Positions 17,554 through 25,743 of a stretch of 64,000 nucleotides of DNA are shown one piece after another. The DNA lies in assembly GCF_002735305.1 (NCBI RefSeq), contig NZ_PDYG01000008.1:1-64000 (forward strand), in the 5' to 3' direction. Each line of letters opens with the position of its first letter. Position 1 is the stretch's first letter. Source of the DNA: Agathobacter ruminis. Lineage in GTDB: Bacteria; Bacillota; Clostridia; Lachnospirales; Lachnospiraceae. The position numbers and the translations under genes were made by a program. The notes below the pieces were generated by a model that worked only from the letters and a program-made list of their open reading frames with translations, was not told the DNA's origin and searched no databases.

Positions 17554-17601
17554 AGGTTACCTGGCGGTTTCTTGCTTAACAGGTAACCTTTATAGTAAAA
17601 T
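17554..17601 (+). promoter_or_regulatory. promoter overlapped by inverted repeat
   Basis: The perfect 10-bp inverted repeat AGGTTACCTG (17554-17563) and CAGGTAACCT (17580-17589) surrounds and overlaps a possible promoter, TTGCTT (17572-17577), 18-bp spacer, TAAAAT (17596-17601). It could be an operator for an unknown regulator of the downstream carrier. Confidence 0.5.
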
Positions 17602-17625
17602 ATTTTTGTATGAGGTTTTGAAAAA

Positions 17626-18549
17626 ATGACAACGTTTTTGGTTTTGTTAAAGCGAATGATTGCCCTGCTGTTTATGATGGCTTGTGGATACTATTCCTAT
17701 AAAAAGAAATGGGTAGGAGAGGAAGGATATTCTTCCTTATCCACAATTGTGGCCAACATTTTGAATCCAATCCTGCTTTTTAATGCGGTGATTACAGCGG
17801 ATCGTTCGATTGGGACAGGCCAGATTGTGCAGAATCTGATCCTGGTTGGTATTTATTATGTATTGCTGATTGTGCTTGGAATCGTGATTCCGATTATCAT
17901 CCGTGCAAAAGGAACGGAAAGTTATCAATATAATCTGATGACGATTTTTTCAAATGTCGGATTTATGGCAATCCCGGTTCTGGCTGCACTTTATGGAAAC
18001 GGCGCAACCATCTATATTGTTTTTTATGTATTGGTTTATAATGTGCTGATTTACAGCTATGGACTGTATCTGACGGTAAAAACAAAAGGAGACAAAGCCA
18101 AATATCAATTAAAAAGTATGATTAATCCGGGATTTATCGGATCTATTTTGGCGATTCTGTTGTACGCATCAGGAGTGGAAGTCGGTGATCCGTTTACGAC
18201 CATTTGCGGATATATGGGCGATGCGACCATTCCGATGTCGATGTTTATCACCGGTATTTCGATTGCAAAATTCCCGGTCAGAGAATATCTGGCAAGTGTA
18301 AGAGTTTATATTTATTCGGTTATCAAATTGCTGATTATTCCAATTGCGGCAGCTTTGATCATCAAGGGATTTCCTTTGGACGAAATGGTCAAAAATGTAT
18401 TCGTGATGGAAATCGCAATGCCGGTAGGCGCTTTGGTGCTGGCATTGAATCGCAATTATGGTGCCAATGAGATTGTGACAAGCCGAGGAATTGTGATTAC
18501 GACAATTCTTTCGATTATTACCATTCCATTGGTATCATTGTTTTTATAA
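17626..18549 (+). CDS. AEC-family (auxin efflux carrier-type) transporter
   Basis: A 307-residue integral membrane protein with about ten helices in the AEC fold. It shows the inverted-repeat features NPILLFNAV in the first half, followed by the paired FSNVGFMAIP motif, and GDATIPMSMFITGISIA and MEIAMPVGALVLA in the second half. Bacterial members move carboxylates such as malate or malonate. Here it lies between a butyrate CoA-transferase and an acetoacetate-CoA ligase, so a short-chain or keto acid is a reasonable guess, but the substrate cannot be read from the sequence. A weak G-rich site precedes the ATG. Confidence 0.85.
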   Translation: MTTFLVLLKRMIALLFMMACGYYSYKKKWVGEEGYSSLSTIVANILNPILLFNAVITADRSIGTGQIVQNLILVGIYYVLLIVLGIVIPIIIRAKGTESYQYNLMTIFSNVGFMAIPVLAALYGNGATIYIVFYVLVYNVLIYSYGLYLTVKTKGDKAKYQLKSMINPGFIGSILAILLYASGVEVGDPFTTICGYMGDATIPMSMFITGISIAKFPVREYLASVRVYIYSVIKLLIIPIAAALIIKGFPLDEMVKNVFVMEIAMPVGALVLALNRNYGANEIVTSRGIVITTILSIITIPLVSLFL

Positions 18550-18630
18550 ATTTTGAGTGGGGTTAGAGCACTGAAGGGTTAGACCGACGTGTTTTGATAG
18601 ATTGAGACAAAGATGAAAGGAGTATTGGGT

Positions 18631-20589
18631 ATGGGTAAATTACTATGGACACCATCCAAGGAGCAGAAAGAGAATTCTGTGATTTGGAAATACCTGCAAT
18701 TTGTAAATAAGGAGACAGGAAATCATTTTTCGGACTATCCGCAGCTTTATGACTGGTCTGTGAATGAACCGATTAAATTCTGGGAAACCATTTGGGACTT
18801 CTTCGATATCATTGGAGAAAAGGGAGAGGGATTCTCAACAAAAGAAGTTCCGGAATTCCGCAAGATGAACTGGTTCCCAGGTGCAAAATTAAATTATACC
18901 GAGAATATGCTTCGTTTTATGGACGGAGACAGTGATGGAATCGTATTTTACGGAGAGAATGTCGTAGAGAAGCGTCTTAGCAGAAAGGAAGTCAAGAGAC
19001 AGGTGCTTTCTTTCGCACTTGCATTAAAAAATGCCGGTGTAAAACAGGGCGACATTGTGGCGGCTTATATGCCAAACCTTCCGGAAACTGTAATCGGAAT
19101 GCTTGCAACCGCATCCATCGGAGCAATCTGGTGCTCATGTGCAACTGATGTGGGTTCACAGGTCGCAATCGACCGCATCGGGCAGATTGGACCGAAGGTC
19201 CTTCTTACCGTAGACGGATATTATTACAAAGGCAAACCATTTAACTGCGAGACCAATATCAAGGAAATCGTAGATGCAATCGATACCATTGAGAAGGTCG
19301 TAGTCGTTTCGTTCGCAGGCGAAGGAACACTTCCGACCGTGAGAGATACCATTCCATACGAAACATTTATCGACGGATATGATACCGATGGATTTGTATA
19401 TGAGAAGTATCCATTCTCTCAGCCGCTTGTTATCATGTTCTCTTCCGGAACAACCGGAAAGCCAAAATGTATGGTGCAGTCGGCAATGGGATTGTTGCTC
19501 AATCAGCTCAAGGAGCTTGGAATCCAGTCTGATTTAACCAGAGAGGATAAGCTTTTATATATCACAACCTGTTCATGGATGATGTGGAACTGGCAGGCTG
19601 CGTCTGTCGGAACCGGTGCGACACTTGTTCTTTATGATGGAAATCCATCTTATCCGGACAACGGAGCAATCTGGAGAATTCTGGAGAAGGAAAAGGTCAC
19701 CGTATTCGGCCTTTCTGCAAGCTACATCCATATGCTTTTGAATCAGGGATATTCTCCGATGAAGGAAGTCGACTTATCTGCATTGAAGGAGATTTCACAG
19801 ACCGGATCCGCACTTTCCGATGCAGGCTGGGATTATGTTTACAGTGATATCAAGAAGGATCTGTTCTTCAATTCCATCGCAGGTGGAACTGATATCAATG
19901 GATGCTTTGCGATTGCGAACCTCTTAAAGCCGGTTTACGGCTCTGAGTTACAGAGCGCCGGACTGGGTATGAAAATCAATTGTTTCGATGACAATGCAAA
20001 GCCAATCCGTGATGTAGAAGGCGAACTGGTTTGTGAATTCCCGGTTCCATGTATGCCTTTGAAATTCTGGAATGATGAGAGCGGTGAGCGTTACTTTAAC
20101 GCATACTTTGATGTATTCCCTGGAATCTGGCGCCATGGTGATTTCGTTATCTTCCACGAGAAGACCGGCGGTGTATCATTCTGTGGACGTTCTGACTCTG
20201 TATTGAAGCCATCCGGCGTCCGCATTGGCACAGCAGAAATCTACAACCAGGTTGAGAAACTTCCGGAAGTGGAAGATTCTCTCGCAATCGGGCAGGATCA
20301 CAATGGAGACCAGCGTGTCATTCTCTTTGTGAAATTGAATGACGGATTTGAGTGGAACGAGGAACTGATCAAGAAGATTAAGACCACACTTCGCGTGAAT
20401 GCATCTCCGAGACATGTTCCGGCTTTGATGTATGAAGTAAAGGATATTCCAAAGACGATGAACGGCAAGAAAGTAGAAAGTGCTGTAACCAATATTTTCA
20501 ACGGAAAAGATGTCACCAACCGGTCTGCATTGCAGAATCCGGAATCACTTGATATCTATATCGCATTAAAAAATGCATTGACGGATTAA
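18631..20589 (+). CDS. acetoacetate-CoA ligase (acetoacetyl-CoA synthetase)
   Basis: A 652-residue ANL-superfamily AMP-forming ligase. The N-terminus (LLWTPSKEQKENS, WFPGAKLNYTENML) is characteristic of acetoacetyl-CoA synthetases. The AMP-binding P-loop is FSSGTTGKPKCMVQS, followed by an HGDFV motif and the C-terminal Lys in TMNGKKVE. It activates acetoacetate with ATP and CoA. The start at 18631 is set by AAAGGAG; the ATG 18 bases upstream overlaps that site. It has its own terminator. Context with a butyrate CoA-transferase and, 20 kb on, an acetoacetate-releasing phloroglucinol pathway suggests salvage of acetoacetate into butyrate synthesis (inference). Confidence 0.88.
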   Translation: MGKLLWTPSKEQKENSVIWKYLQFVNKETGNHFSDYPQLYDWSVNEPIKFWETIWDFFDIIGEKGEGFSTKEVPEFRKMNWFPGAKLNYTENMLRFMDGDSDGIVFYGENVVEKRLSRKEVKRQVLSFALALKNAGVKQGDIVAAYMPNLPETVIGMLATASIGAIWCSCATDVGSQVAIDRIGQIGPKVLLTVDGYYYKGKPFNCETNIKEIVDAIDTIEKVVVVSFAGEGTLPTVRDTIPYETFIDGYDTDGFVYEKYPFSQPLVIMFSSGTTGKPKCMVQSAMGLLLNQLKELGIQSDLTREDKLLYITTCSWMMWNWQAASVGTGATLVLYDGNPSYPDNGAIWRILEKEKVTVFGLSASYIHMLLNQGYSPMKEVDLSALKEISQTGSALSDAGWDYVYSDIKKDLFFNSIAGGTDINGCFAIANLLKPVYGSELQSAGLGMKINCFDDNAKPIRDVEGELVCEFPVPCMPLKFWNDESGERYFNAYFDVFPGIWRHGDFVIFHEKTGGVSFCGRSDSVLKPSGVRIGTAEIYNQVEKLPEVEDSLAIGQDHNGDQRVILFVKLNDGFEWNEELIKKIKTTLRVNASPRHVPALMYEVKDIPKTMNGKKVESAVTNIFNGKDVTNRSALQNPESLDIYIALKNALTD

Positions 20590-20595
20590 CCAATT

Positions 20596-20625
20596 GGGGT
20601 GCCTACACAGGCACCCCGATTTTTT
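20596..20625 (+). terminator. terminator after acetoacetate-CoA ligase
   Basis: Perfect stem GGGGTGCCT/AGGCACCCC with the tetraloop ACAC, followed by GATTTTTT. Confidence 0.95.
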
Positions 20626-20647
20626 ATGGAGAATCCTTCCGAATCGG

Positions 20648-20676
20648 TTGTAAACTTTCAAGCGATAGACTAAAAT
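20648..20676 (+). promoter_or_regulatory. promoter of nitroreductase gene
   Basis: TTGTAA (20648-20653), 17-bp spacer, TAAAAT (20671-20676), about 40 bases before the ATG at 20716. Confidence 0.65.
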
Positions 20677-20715
20677 AGGAATGAAATGATTTTCGTGAAA
20701 GGAGAAGGAATTCAT

Positions 20716-21243
20716 ATGGAATTTAAAGAATTAATCAAAGAACGCAGAAGTGTCCGTGCATATCAGGAGGGAAAGAGCATTTCGGATGACGTAATCCGCG
20801 AGATTATCGAAGATGCACTGCTTGCACCATCCTGGAAGAATTATGAGACTTCCCGTTTTTATGTTGCAAATACACCGGAGCGAATCGAGAAGGTACGCGC
20901 CTGCATGCCTTCATTTAATCAAAAGAGCACAGCCAATGCATCCTATATTATTACCACTTATGTGAAGGATACTTCCGGTTTTACCGCAGGCAATCCTGAC
21001 AATGAACTTGGCAACAAATGGGGTGCATATGACCTTGGCCTTTCCAATGCATATCTGATACTTGCCGCAAAAGACAGAGGTCTTGATACCCTAATTCTTG
21101 GCTTAAGAGATTCTGTTGAGTTGCGCAAAGCACTTGATATTCCGAAGACAGAGCAGATTGCAGCAATCATTGCAATTGGCTATGGCGCGAAGGAACCGGT
21201 ACTCGGCGCAAGAAAGAGCATCGATGAGGTTGCACATTTCTAG
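20716..21243 (+). CDS. nitroreductase-family FMN oxidoreductase
   Basis: A 175-residue flavin enzyme of the nitroreductase fold. The N-terminal ERRSVRAYQEG is the FMN-phosphate binding Arg segment, APSWKNYETSRFYV follows, and the C-terminal IAIGYGAKEP is the usual glycine-rich end. These enzymes use NAD(P)H to reduce nitro groups, quinones or flavins; the physiological substrate is not predictable. The ATG at 20716 has AAAGGAGAAGG in front; an upstream ATG would add ten residues. Monocistronic, between a promoter and a terminator. Confidence 0.88.
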   Translation: MEFKELIKERRSVRAYQEGKSISDDVIREIIEDALLAPSWKNYETSRFYVANTPERIEKVRACMPSFNQKSTANASYIITTYVKDTSGFTAGNPDNELGNKWGAYDLGLSNAYLILAAKDRGLDTLILGLRDSVELRKALDIPKTEQIAAIIAIGYGAKEPVLGARKSIDEVAHF

Positions 21244-21273
21244 TCAAAATGAAATGAAACGATCAGATTAGAT

Positions 21274-21310
21274 AAAAGAGTTATCGGAGCAGGATAGCTC
21301 TTTTATTTTT
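21274..21310 (+). terminator. terminator after nitroreductase
   Basis: Stem AAAAGAGTTATC/GATAGCTCTTTT (one G-U pair) with a 7-nt loop and a following T-rich run. Confidence 0.85.
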
Positions 21311-21323
21311 AGGAGATAACGAG

Positions 21324-21815
21324 ATGGAAATTGAACGCAAATATCTGGTGAAGCAGTTGCCGGAAAACCTGGAGCAGTATGAAAAAGCAGAAATGGAACA
21401 GGGGTATCTGAGTACAGAACCGGTTGTGCGTGTGCGTGCGGAAAATGACGAATATTATCTGACTTACAAAGGATCCGGTTTGCTTGCAAGAGAGGAATAC
21501 AATCTGCCGCTGACGAAAGAATCTTATCATCATCTGGCAAAAAAGGCTGACGGGATCTTGATTAAAAAGACCCGATATTTTATTCCGCTGGAAGGCGAAC
21601 TGAAAACCGATGCGGACGGAAAGCATATCCACTCCGGTACGCTTGCGGAGCTTGATGTGTTTCATGATGATTATGAAGGTTTGCTTCTGGTGGAAGTCGA
21701 ATTTGATTCCATTGAACAAGCCAATGCATTTGTGGCGCCGGAGTGGTTCGGGGAAGATGTAACATCATCGGGGAAATATCAAAACAGTGTTTTATCAAAA
21801 GGAAAGATGGAATAA
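21324..21815 (+). CDS. CYTH-domain triphosphatase-like protein
   Basis: A 163-residue protein with the CYTH/triphosphate-tunnel fold. The EIERKYLV at the extreme N-terminus is the ExExK metal-binding motif, and further conserved charged strands follow (VVRVRAEN, YYLTYKG, KKTRYFI, AELDVF, LLLVEVEF). Members hydrolyse inorganic triphosphate or related compounds; the exact substrate is unknown. The ribosome binding site AGGAG is 8 bases from the ATG. The stop is two bases before the Nudix start, so the two nucleotide-phosphate enzymes are translationally coupled. Confidence 0.88.
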   Translation: MEIERKYLVKQLPENLEQYEKAEMEQGYLSTEPVVRVRAENDEYYLTYKGSGLLAREEYNLPLTKESYHHLAKKADGILIKKTRYFIPLEGELKTDADGKHIHSGTLAELDVFHDDYEGLLLVEVEFDSIEQANAFVAPEWFGEDVTSSGKYQNSVLSKGKME

Positions 21816-21817
21816 AG

Positions 21818-22354
21818 ATGCGGAATACGACATTATGCTATATTGAAAAAAACGGAGCATATCTGATGATGCTTCGCAACAAAAAGAAAGTCGACGAAAA
21901 TGCGGGCAAATGGGTCGGCGTCGGCGGCAAATTTGAAGAGGGCGAGAGCCCGGAAGAATGTGTGGAGCGCGAAGTCTTTGAAGAGACCGGATTGCATCTG
22001 ACCGATTACTGCTTTCGCGGACTGATCACCTTCGTGTCGGATGAGTGGGGGTGCGAGTATATGCATTTGTTTACGGCAGATGCATTTGAAGATTCAAAGC
22101 ATGACACGTCCGAGTATGAGAATTATGCAATCATCGAAGATGACAGTTCACACGCGCATAGTCTGACGATGCCGGTTCCGGAATGCGAAGAGGGAGAACT
22201 TCGCTGGATCGCAAAAGAGGATATCATGAACCTGAATCTCTGGGAAGGCGATCGCCCGTTCCTGAAACTTTTGATGGAAAGTGATTCTTTTTTTACCATG
22301 CGATTGCAATACGCGGGCGACAAACTTGTCAAGATAGACCAAAAGGTATACTAA
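21818..22354 (+). CDS. Nudix hydrolase, MutT/8-oxo-dGTP type
   Basis: A 178-residue Nudix enzyme. The Nudix box is GGKFEEGESPEECVEREVFEETGL (partly quoted: GGKFEEGESPEE then REVFEETG), binding catalytic metals. The surrounding features (TTLCYIEKNGAYLMMLRNKKK, WVGVGGK) are those of firmicute 8-oxo-dGTP diphosphatase-like proteins that cleanse oxidised nucleotides. A longer frame from 21743 overlaps the CYTH gene and has no ribosome binding site, so the ATG at 21818 is preferred. No terminator but two hairpins follow. Confidence 0.87.
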   Translation: MRNTTLCYIEKNGAYLMMLRNKKKVDENAGKWVGVGGKFEEGESPEECVEREVFEETGLHLTDYCFRGLITFVSDEWGCEYMHLFTADAFEDSKHDTSEYENYAIIEDDSSHAHSLTMPVPECEEGELRWIAKEDIMNLNLWEGDRPFLKLLMESDSFFTMRLQYAGDKLVKIDQKVY

Positions 22355-22358
22355 ATAT

Positions 22359-22396
22359 GTCAGCTACGCTGACGCAAGTCTCGCGAGCGAGACTTG
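22359..22396. repeat. two adjacent perfect palindromic hairpins
   Basis: GTCAGC-TAC-GCTGAC (22359-22373) is followed after one base by CAAGTCTCGC-GA-GCGAGACTTG (22375-22396). Neither is followed by a T run. The tandem GC-rich palindromes between the Nudix and MATE genes resemble a REP-type element or an RNA stability structure. Confidence 0.65.
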
Positions 22397-22436
22397 AATG
22401 GTTGAAATCCTCAAAAAAAAGAGTATAGTAGTTTTT

Positions 22437-23825
22437 ATGAAATCAGATAGAACAACAAGAACCAAAAAATATGAAATCGATATGACAAGCGGCACCATAT
22501 TAAATAAGATGCTGCTTTTTGCTGTACCGCTTATGGCCTCCAGTCTGTTACAGCTTTTATTTAATGCTGCAGACACGGTTGTCGTCGGTAAGTTTTCGGG
22601 AGATAATGCATTGGCAGCAGTGGGCTCGACTTCAGCTTTGATCAATCTGCTTGTCAATCTGTTCCTCGGATTGTCCGTCGGAACCAATGTACTGGTTGCA
22701 CGCTATTTTGCCGCAAAGCAGGAAAAGGATTTGAGTGAGACCATTCATACATCCATGCTGCTGAGCTTCGTAAGCGGAGTCATTCTTATTTTTGTCGGGG
22801 TAATTGGCGCCAAATATTTTTTGATCTGGATGGGTTCCCCGAATGGCGTGATTGAATTGGCTACATTATATCTGCGGATTTATTTTGCCGGAATGCCGGC
22901 AATGCTGTTATACAATTTCGGCGCAGCGATTTTGCGTGCGACCGGAGATACACAGAGACCGCTCTATTATCTGGTGATTGCGGGAATCGTCAATGTCATA
23001 TTGAATCTGATTTTTGTAATCGTATTTCATATGAGCGTTGCCGGAGTTGGACTTGCGACCGTGATTTCGCAGTGCATTTCCGCAGGACTGGTGCTGCATT
23101 GTCTTCTGACGAATCCGGGAAGTATTCATGTAGAACTTTCAAAGCTTCACATTCACAGGGACAAATTTTTGCGCATCCTGCAGATCGGATTGCCGGCCAG
23201 TTTTCAGGGACTGCTCTTTTCTTTGTCGAATGTAATCATTCAGGCGTCCGTCAATTCCTTTGGAAATATCACGATTGCAGGCAATTCTGCTGCCGCATCC
23301 CTTGAAGGATTTGTCTATGTCGCAATGAATTCTTTTCATCAGGCTGCCATCACTTTTACCAGCCAGAATATGGGGGTTGGAAAAAAAGAGCGCATTGTCC
23401 CGATTCTGTTGCGCGCACTTGGGTGCGTCATTATGACCGGTCTGATACTTGGAAACCTTGTCGTATTTTTTGCGCATCCGCTCCTGCAATTGTATACAGA
23501 CAGTGCGAAAGCGGTTGCCGCCGGCACGATTCGACTTTACTGGATCTGCATGCCATATGCACTTTGCGGAATGATGGACGTCATGGTCGGCTCTTTGCGT
23601 GGACTTGGTTATTCCATTATGCCGATGATTGTCTCTTTGATTGGAGCCTGCGGACTTCGTCTGCTTTGGATTTTTACCTTCTTTCAGACACCGCAATTCC
23701 ACAGCATTGAATCACTCTATGCAACTTATCCGGTATCATGGTCTGTGACATTCCTGATCCATGTGATATGTTTTATCATCGTATGGAAGAAGATGTCAAA
23801 AACTGAGACAGCAATCAGTCAATAG
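22437..23825 (+). CDS. MATE-family efflux transporter
   Basis: A 462-residue multidrug/toxin extrusion protein with about twelve membrane helices in two repeated halves. The start KYEIDMTSGTILNKMLLFAVP and the segment NAADTVVVGKFSG are standard for clostridial MATE proteins. It expels cationic compounds using a sodium or proton gradient; the substrate is unknown. An ATG 39 bases upstream (22398) is also in frame; neither start has a good ribosome binding site. It is followed by a strong terminator. Confidence 0.88.
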   Translation: MKSDRTTRTKKYEIDMTSGTILNKMLLFAVPLMASSLLQLLFNAADTVVVGKFSGDNALAAVGSTSALINLLVNLFLGLSVGTNVLVARYFAAKQEKDLSETIHTSMLLSFVSGVILIFVGVIGAKYFLIWMGSPNGVIELATLYLRIYFAGMPAMLLYNFGAAILRATGDTQRPLYYLVIAGIVNVILNLIFVIVFHMSVAGVGLATVISQCISAGLVLHCLLTNPGSIHVELSKLHIHRDKFLRILQIGLPASFQGLLFSLSNVIIQASVNSFGNITIAGNSAAASLEGFVYVAMNSFHQAAITFTSQNMGVGKKERIVPILLRALGCVIMTGLILGNLVVFFAHPLLQLYTDSAKAVAAGTIRLYWICMPYALCGMMDVMVGSLRGLGYSIMPMIVSLIGACGLRLLWIFTFFQTPQFHSIESLYATYPVSWSVTFLIHVICFIIVWKKMSKTETAISQ

Positions 23826-23847
23826 AATATAGAAAAAAAACATATGG

Positions 23848-23880
23848 ATGCTGCCTGTCCGGAACAGGCGGCATTTTTTT
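23848..23880 (+). terminator. terminator after MATE gene
   Basis: Stem ATGCTGCCTGT/ACAGGCGGCAT (one G-U pair), 5-nt loop, then a run of T residues. Confidence 0.92.
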
Positions 23881-23932
23881 GTGCCAAATTCTTTTTTGAA
23901 CAGGCAAAAAATGAAGTTGTGAAAAAAGTTCG

Positions 23933-23977
23933 TTGACAAATAGTTAGCACCCTATTAAAATGGTTAGTGTACTAATT
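23933..23977 (+). promoter_or_regulatory. promoter and twin MarR-type operators
   Basis: TTGACA (23933-23938), 17-bp spacer, TAAAAT (23956-23961). Two related dyads overlap it: GTTAGCACCCTATT starting at 23943 inside the spacer, and GTTAGTGTACTAATT starting at 23963 just after the -10, 20 bp apart (two helical turns). The operon's last gene is a MarR regulator, which is the likely ligand (inference). Confidence 0.7.
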
Positions 23978-23997
23978 AAGAGAAGAGAGGTAGGAAT

Positions 23998-25743
23998 ATG
24001 AGGACGATTTTGAAAGAGCTGAAAGAGTATAAGCTCGTGTCATTTATGACGCCTGTCTTCATGATTCTAGAAGTAATCATGGAGACAATCATTCCGTATA
24101 TGATGGGTTCGATTGTGGATTCCGGTGTCAAACAAAGCAATTTGAATCATATCTTCATCATGGGTGGAGGTATGTTGGTAGCTGCAGCATTTTCCGTATT
24201 CTGCGGAATTATGGGAGGTCGATGTGGCTCGATTGCAAGTACGGGACTTGCAAGAAATTTGAGAAAGACAATGTTTGAGCGTATTCAGACATTTTCATTT
24301 GCCAACATTGATCATTTTTCTACATCCGGACTGGTTACCAGACTGACAACGGATGTCACAAATGTGCAGCAGGCATATATGATGATGCTTCGTATGCTTT
24401 TCCGCGCGCCGATTTCAATTATCGCGGCAATGGCGATGTCCTTTTTTATCAGCACCCGCATTGCGCTGATTTATTTGTGTGCGGTTGTGCTGCTTTCGAT
24501 TGCGCTTGGTATCATTATGATTTCGGCACATAAATATTTCGTGCAGGTATTTGATCGCTATGATGATCTGAACGAATCCGTGCAGGAAAATGTATCTGCA
24601 ATCCGCGTGGTGAAGGCTTATGTGCGCGAAGATTATGAAAAGAAGCGTTTTGGAAAAGCCAGCCAGCATATTTATGATCTGTTTTGCAAGGCTGAGAAAA
24701 TTGTTGCATTTAACGGACCGGTTATGAATATTGCGGTTTACAGCTGTATCATTTTAATCAGCTGGGTTGGTGCACATATGGTAATTGGCGGAAGCCTTAA
24801 AACCGGTAATCTGATGTCGCTTTTGACTTATTGCATGAGCATTCTGATGAATCTGATGATGCTTTCCTTTGTATTTGTAATGCTTGCAATTTCCGCAGCA
24901 TCCATTAAGCGTATCTCGGAAGTGTTAAATGAGGAAAGCTCTCTGACCAATCCACAGAATCCGGAATTTGAAGTGGCAGATGGCTCTATCGAATTTAAGG
25001 ATGTGACATTCCGTTACAACGAGCATTCCGACAAACCGGTGCTTGACCATATCAATTTGTCAATTGCATCCGGAGAGACGATCGGAGTCATCGGTGGAAC
25101 CGGTTCTTCGAAATCATCACTTGTATCGTTGATCAGCCGTCTTTATGATGTATCCGAAGGCTCGGTCGTTGTCGGCGGAAAAGATGTACGTGAATATGAT
25201 ATGGACAGCCTTCGAAATCAGGTATCGGTTGTATTGCAGAAAAATGTATTGTTCTCCGGAACCATTTATGATAACCTTCGCTGGGGTGATTTGAATGCGA
25301 CTGAAGAAGAGTGTGAACGTGCCTGCAAACTGGCCTGCGCAGATGAATTCATTGAACGCATGCCGGAAAAATATAATACCTATATTGAACAGGGTGGTTC
25401 CAATGTATCCGGTGGTCAGAAGCAGCGCTTATGTATTGCAAGAGCTCTGTTGAAAAAACCAAAGATTTTAATCTTGGACGATTCGACCAGTGCGGTGGAT
25501 ACAGCAACGGATGCAAAAATTCGTAAGGCATTTGCAGAAGAAATTCCGAATACAACTAAGATTATTATCGCACAGCGTGTGTCTTCCGTTATGAATGCGG
25601 ATCGCATCATTGTCATGGAAGACGGTAAAATCGATGGAATCGGCACACACGATGAACTTGTAGCAAACAATGCAATTTATCGTGAAGTATATGAGTCACA
25701 GACGAGCGGCTCAGGAGATTTTGATGAAGGAGGGGAATCATAA
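23998..25743 (+). CDS. ABC exporter half, degenerate ATP site
   Basis: A 581-residue half-transporter with six N-terminal membrane helices (to about residue 310) and a C-terminal ATPase. The nucleotide-binding domain departs from consensus: Walker A is GGTGSSKSS (GSSKS instead of GSGKS), the residue after Walker B is Asp rather than the catalytic Glu (LILDDSTSAVD), and the switch His is Gln (IAQRVSS). The signature VSGGQKQR is intact. This is the pattern of the inactive-site partner in heterodimeric exporters such as BmrC/TM287. It overlaps the next half-transporter by one base (TAATG) and forms the heterodimer with it. The substrate may be a drug or peptide. Confidence 0.9.
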   Translation: MRTILKELKEYKLVSFMTPVFMILEVIMETIIPYMMGSIVDSGVKQSNLNHIFIMGGGMLVAAAFSVFCGIMGGRCGSIASTGLARNLRKTMFERIQTFSFANIDHFSTSGLVTRLTTDVTNVQQAYMMMLRMLFRAPISIIAAMAMSFFISTRIALIYLCAVVLLSIALGIIMISAHKYFVQVFDRYDDLNESVQENVSAIRVVKAYVREDYEKKRFGKASQHIYDLFCKAEKIVAFNGPVMNIAVYSCIILISWVGAHMVIGGSLKTGNLMSLLTYCMSILMNLMMLSFVFVMLAISAASIKRISEVLNEESSLTNPQNPEFEVADGSIEFKDVTFRYNEHSDKPVLDHINLSIASGETIGVIGGTGSSKSSLVSLISRLYDVSEGSVVVGGKDVREYDMDSLRNQVSVVLQKNVLFSGTIYDNLRWGDLNATEEECERACKLACADEFIERMPEKYNTYIEQGGSNVSGGQKQRLCIARALLKKPKILILDDSTSAVDTATDAKIRKAFAEEIPNTTKIIIAQRVSSVMNADRIIVMEDGKIDGIGTHDELVANNAIYREVYESQTSGSGDFDEGGES

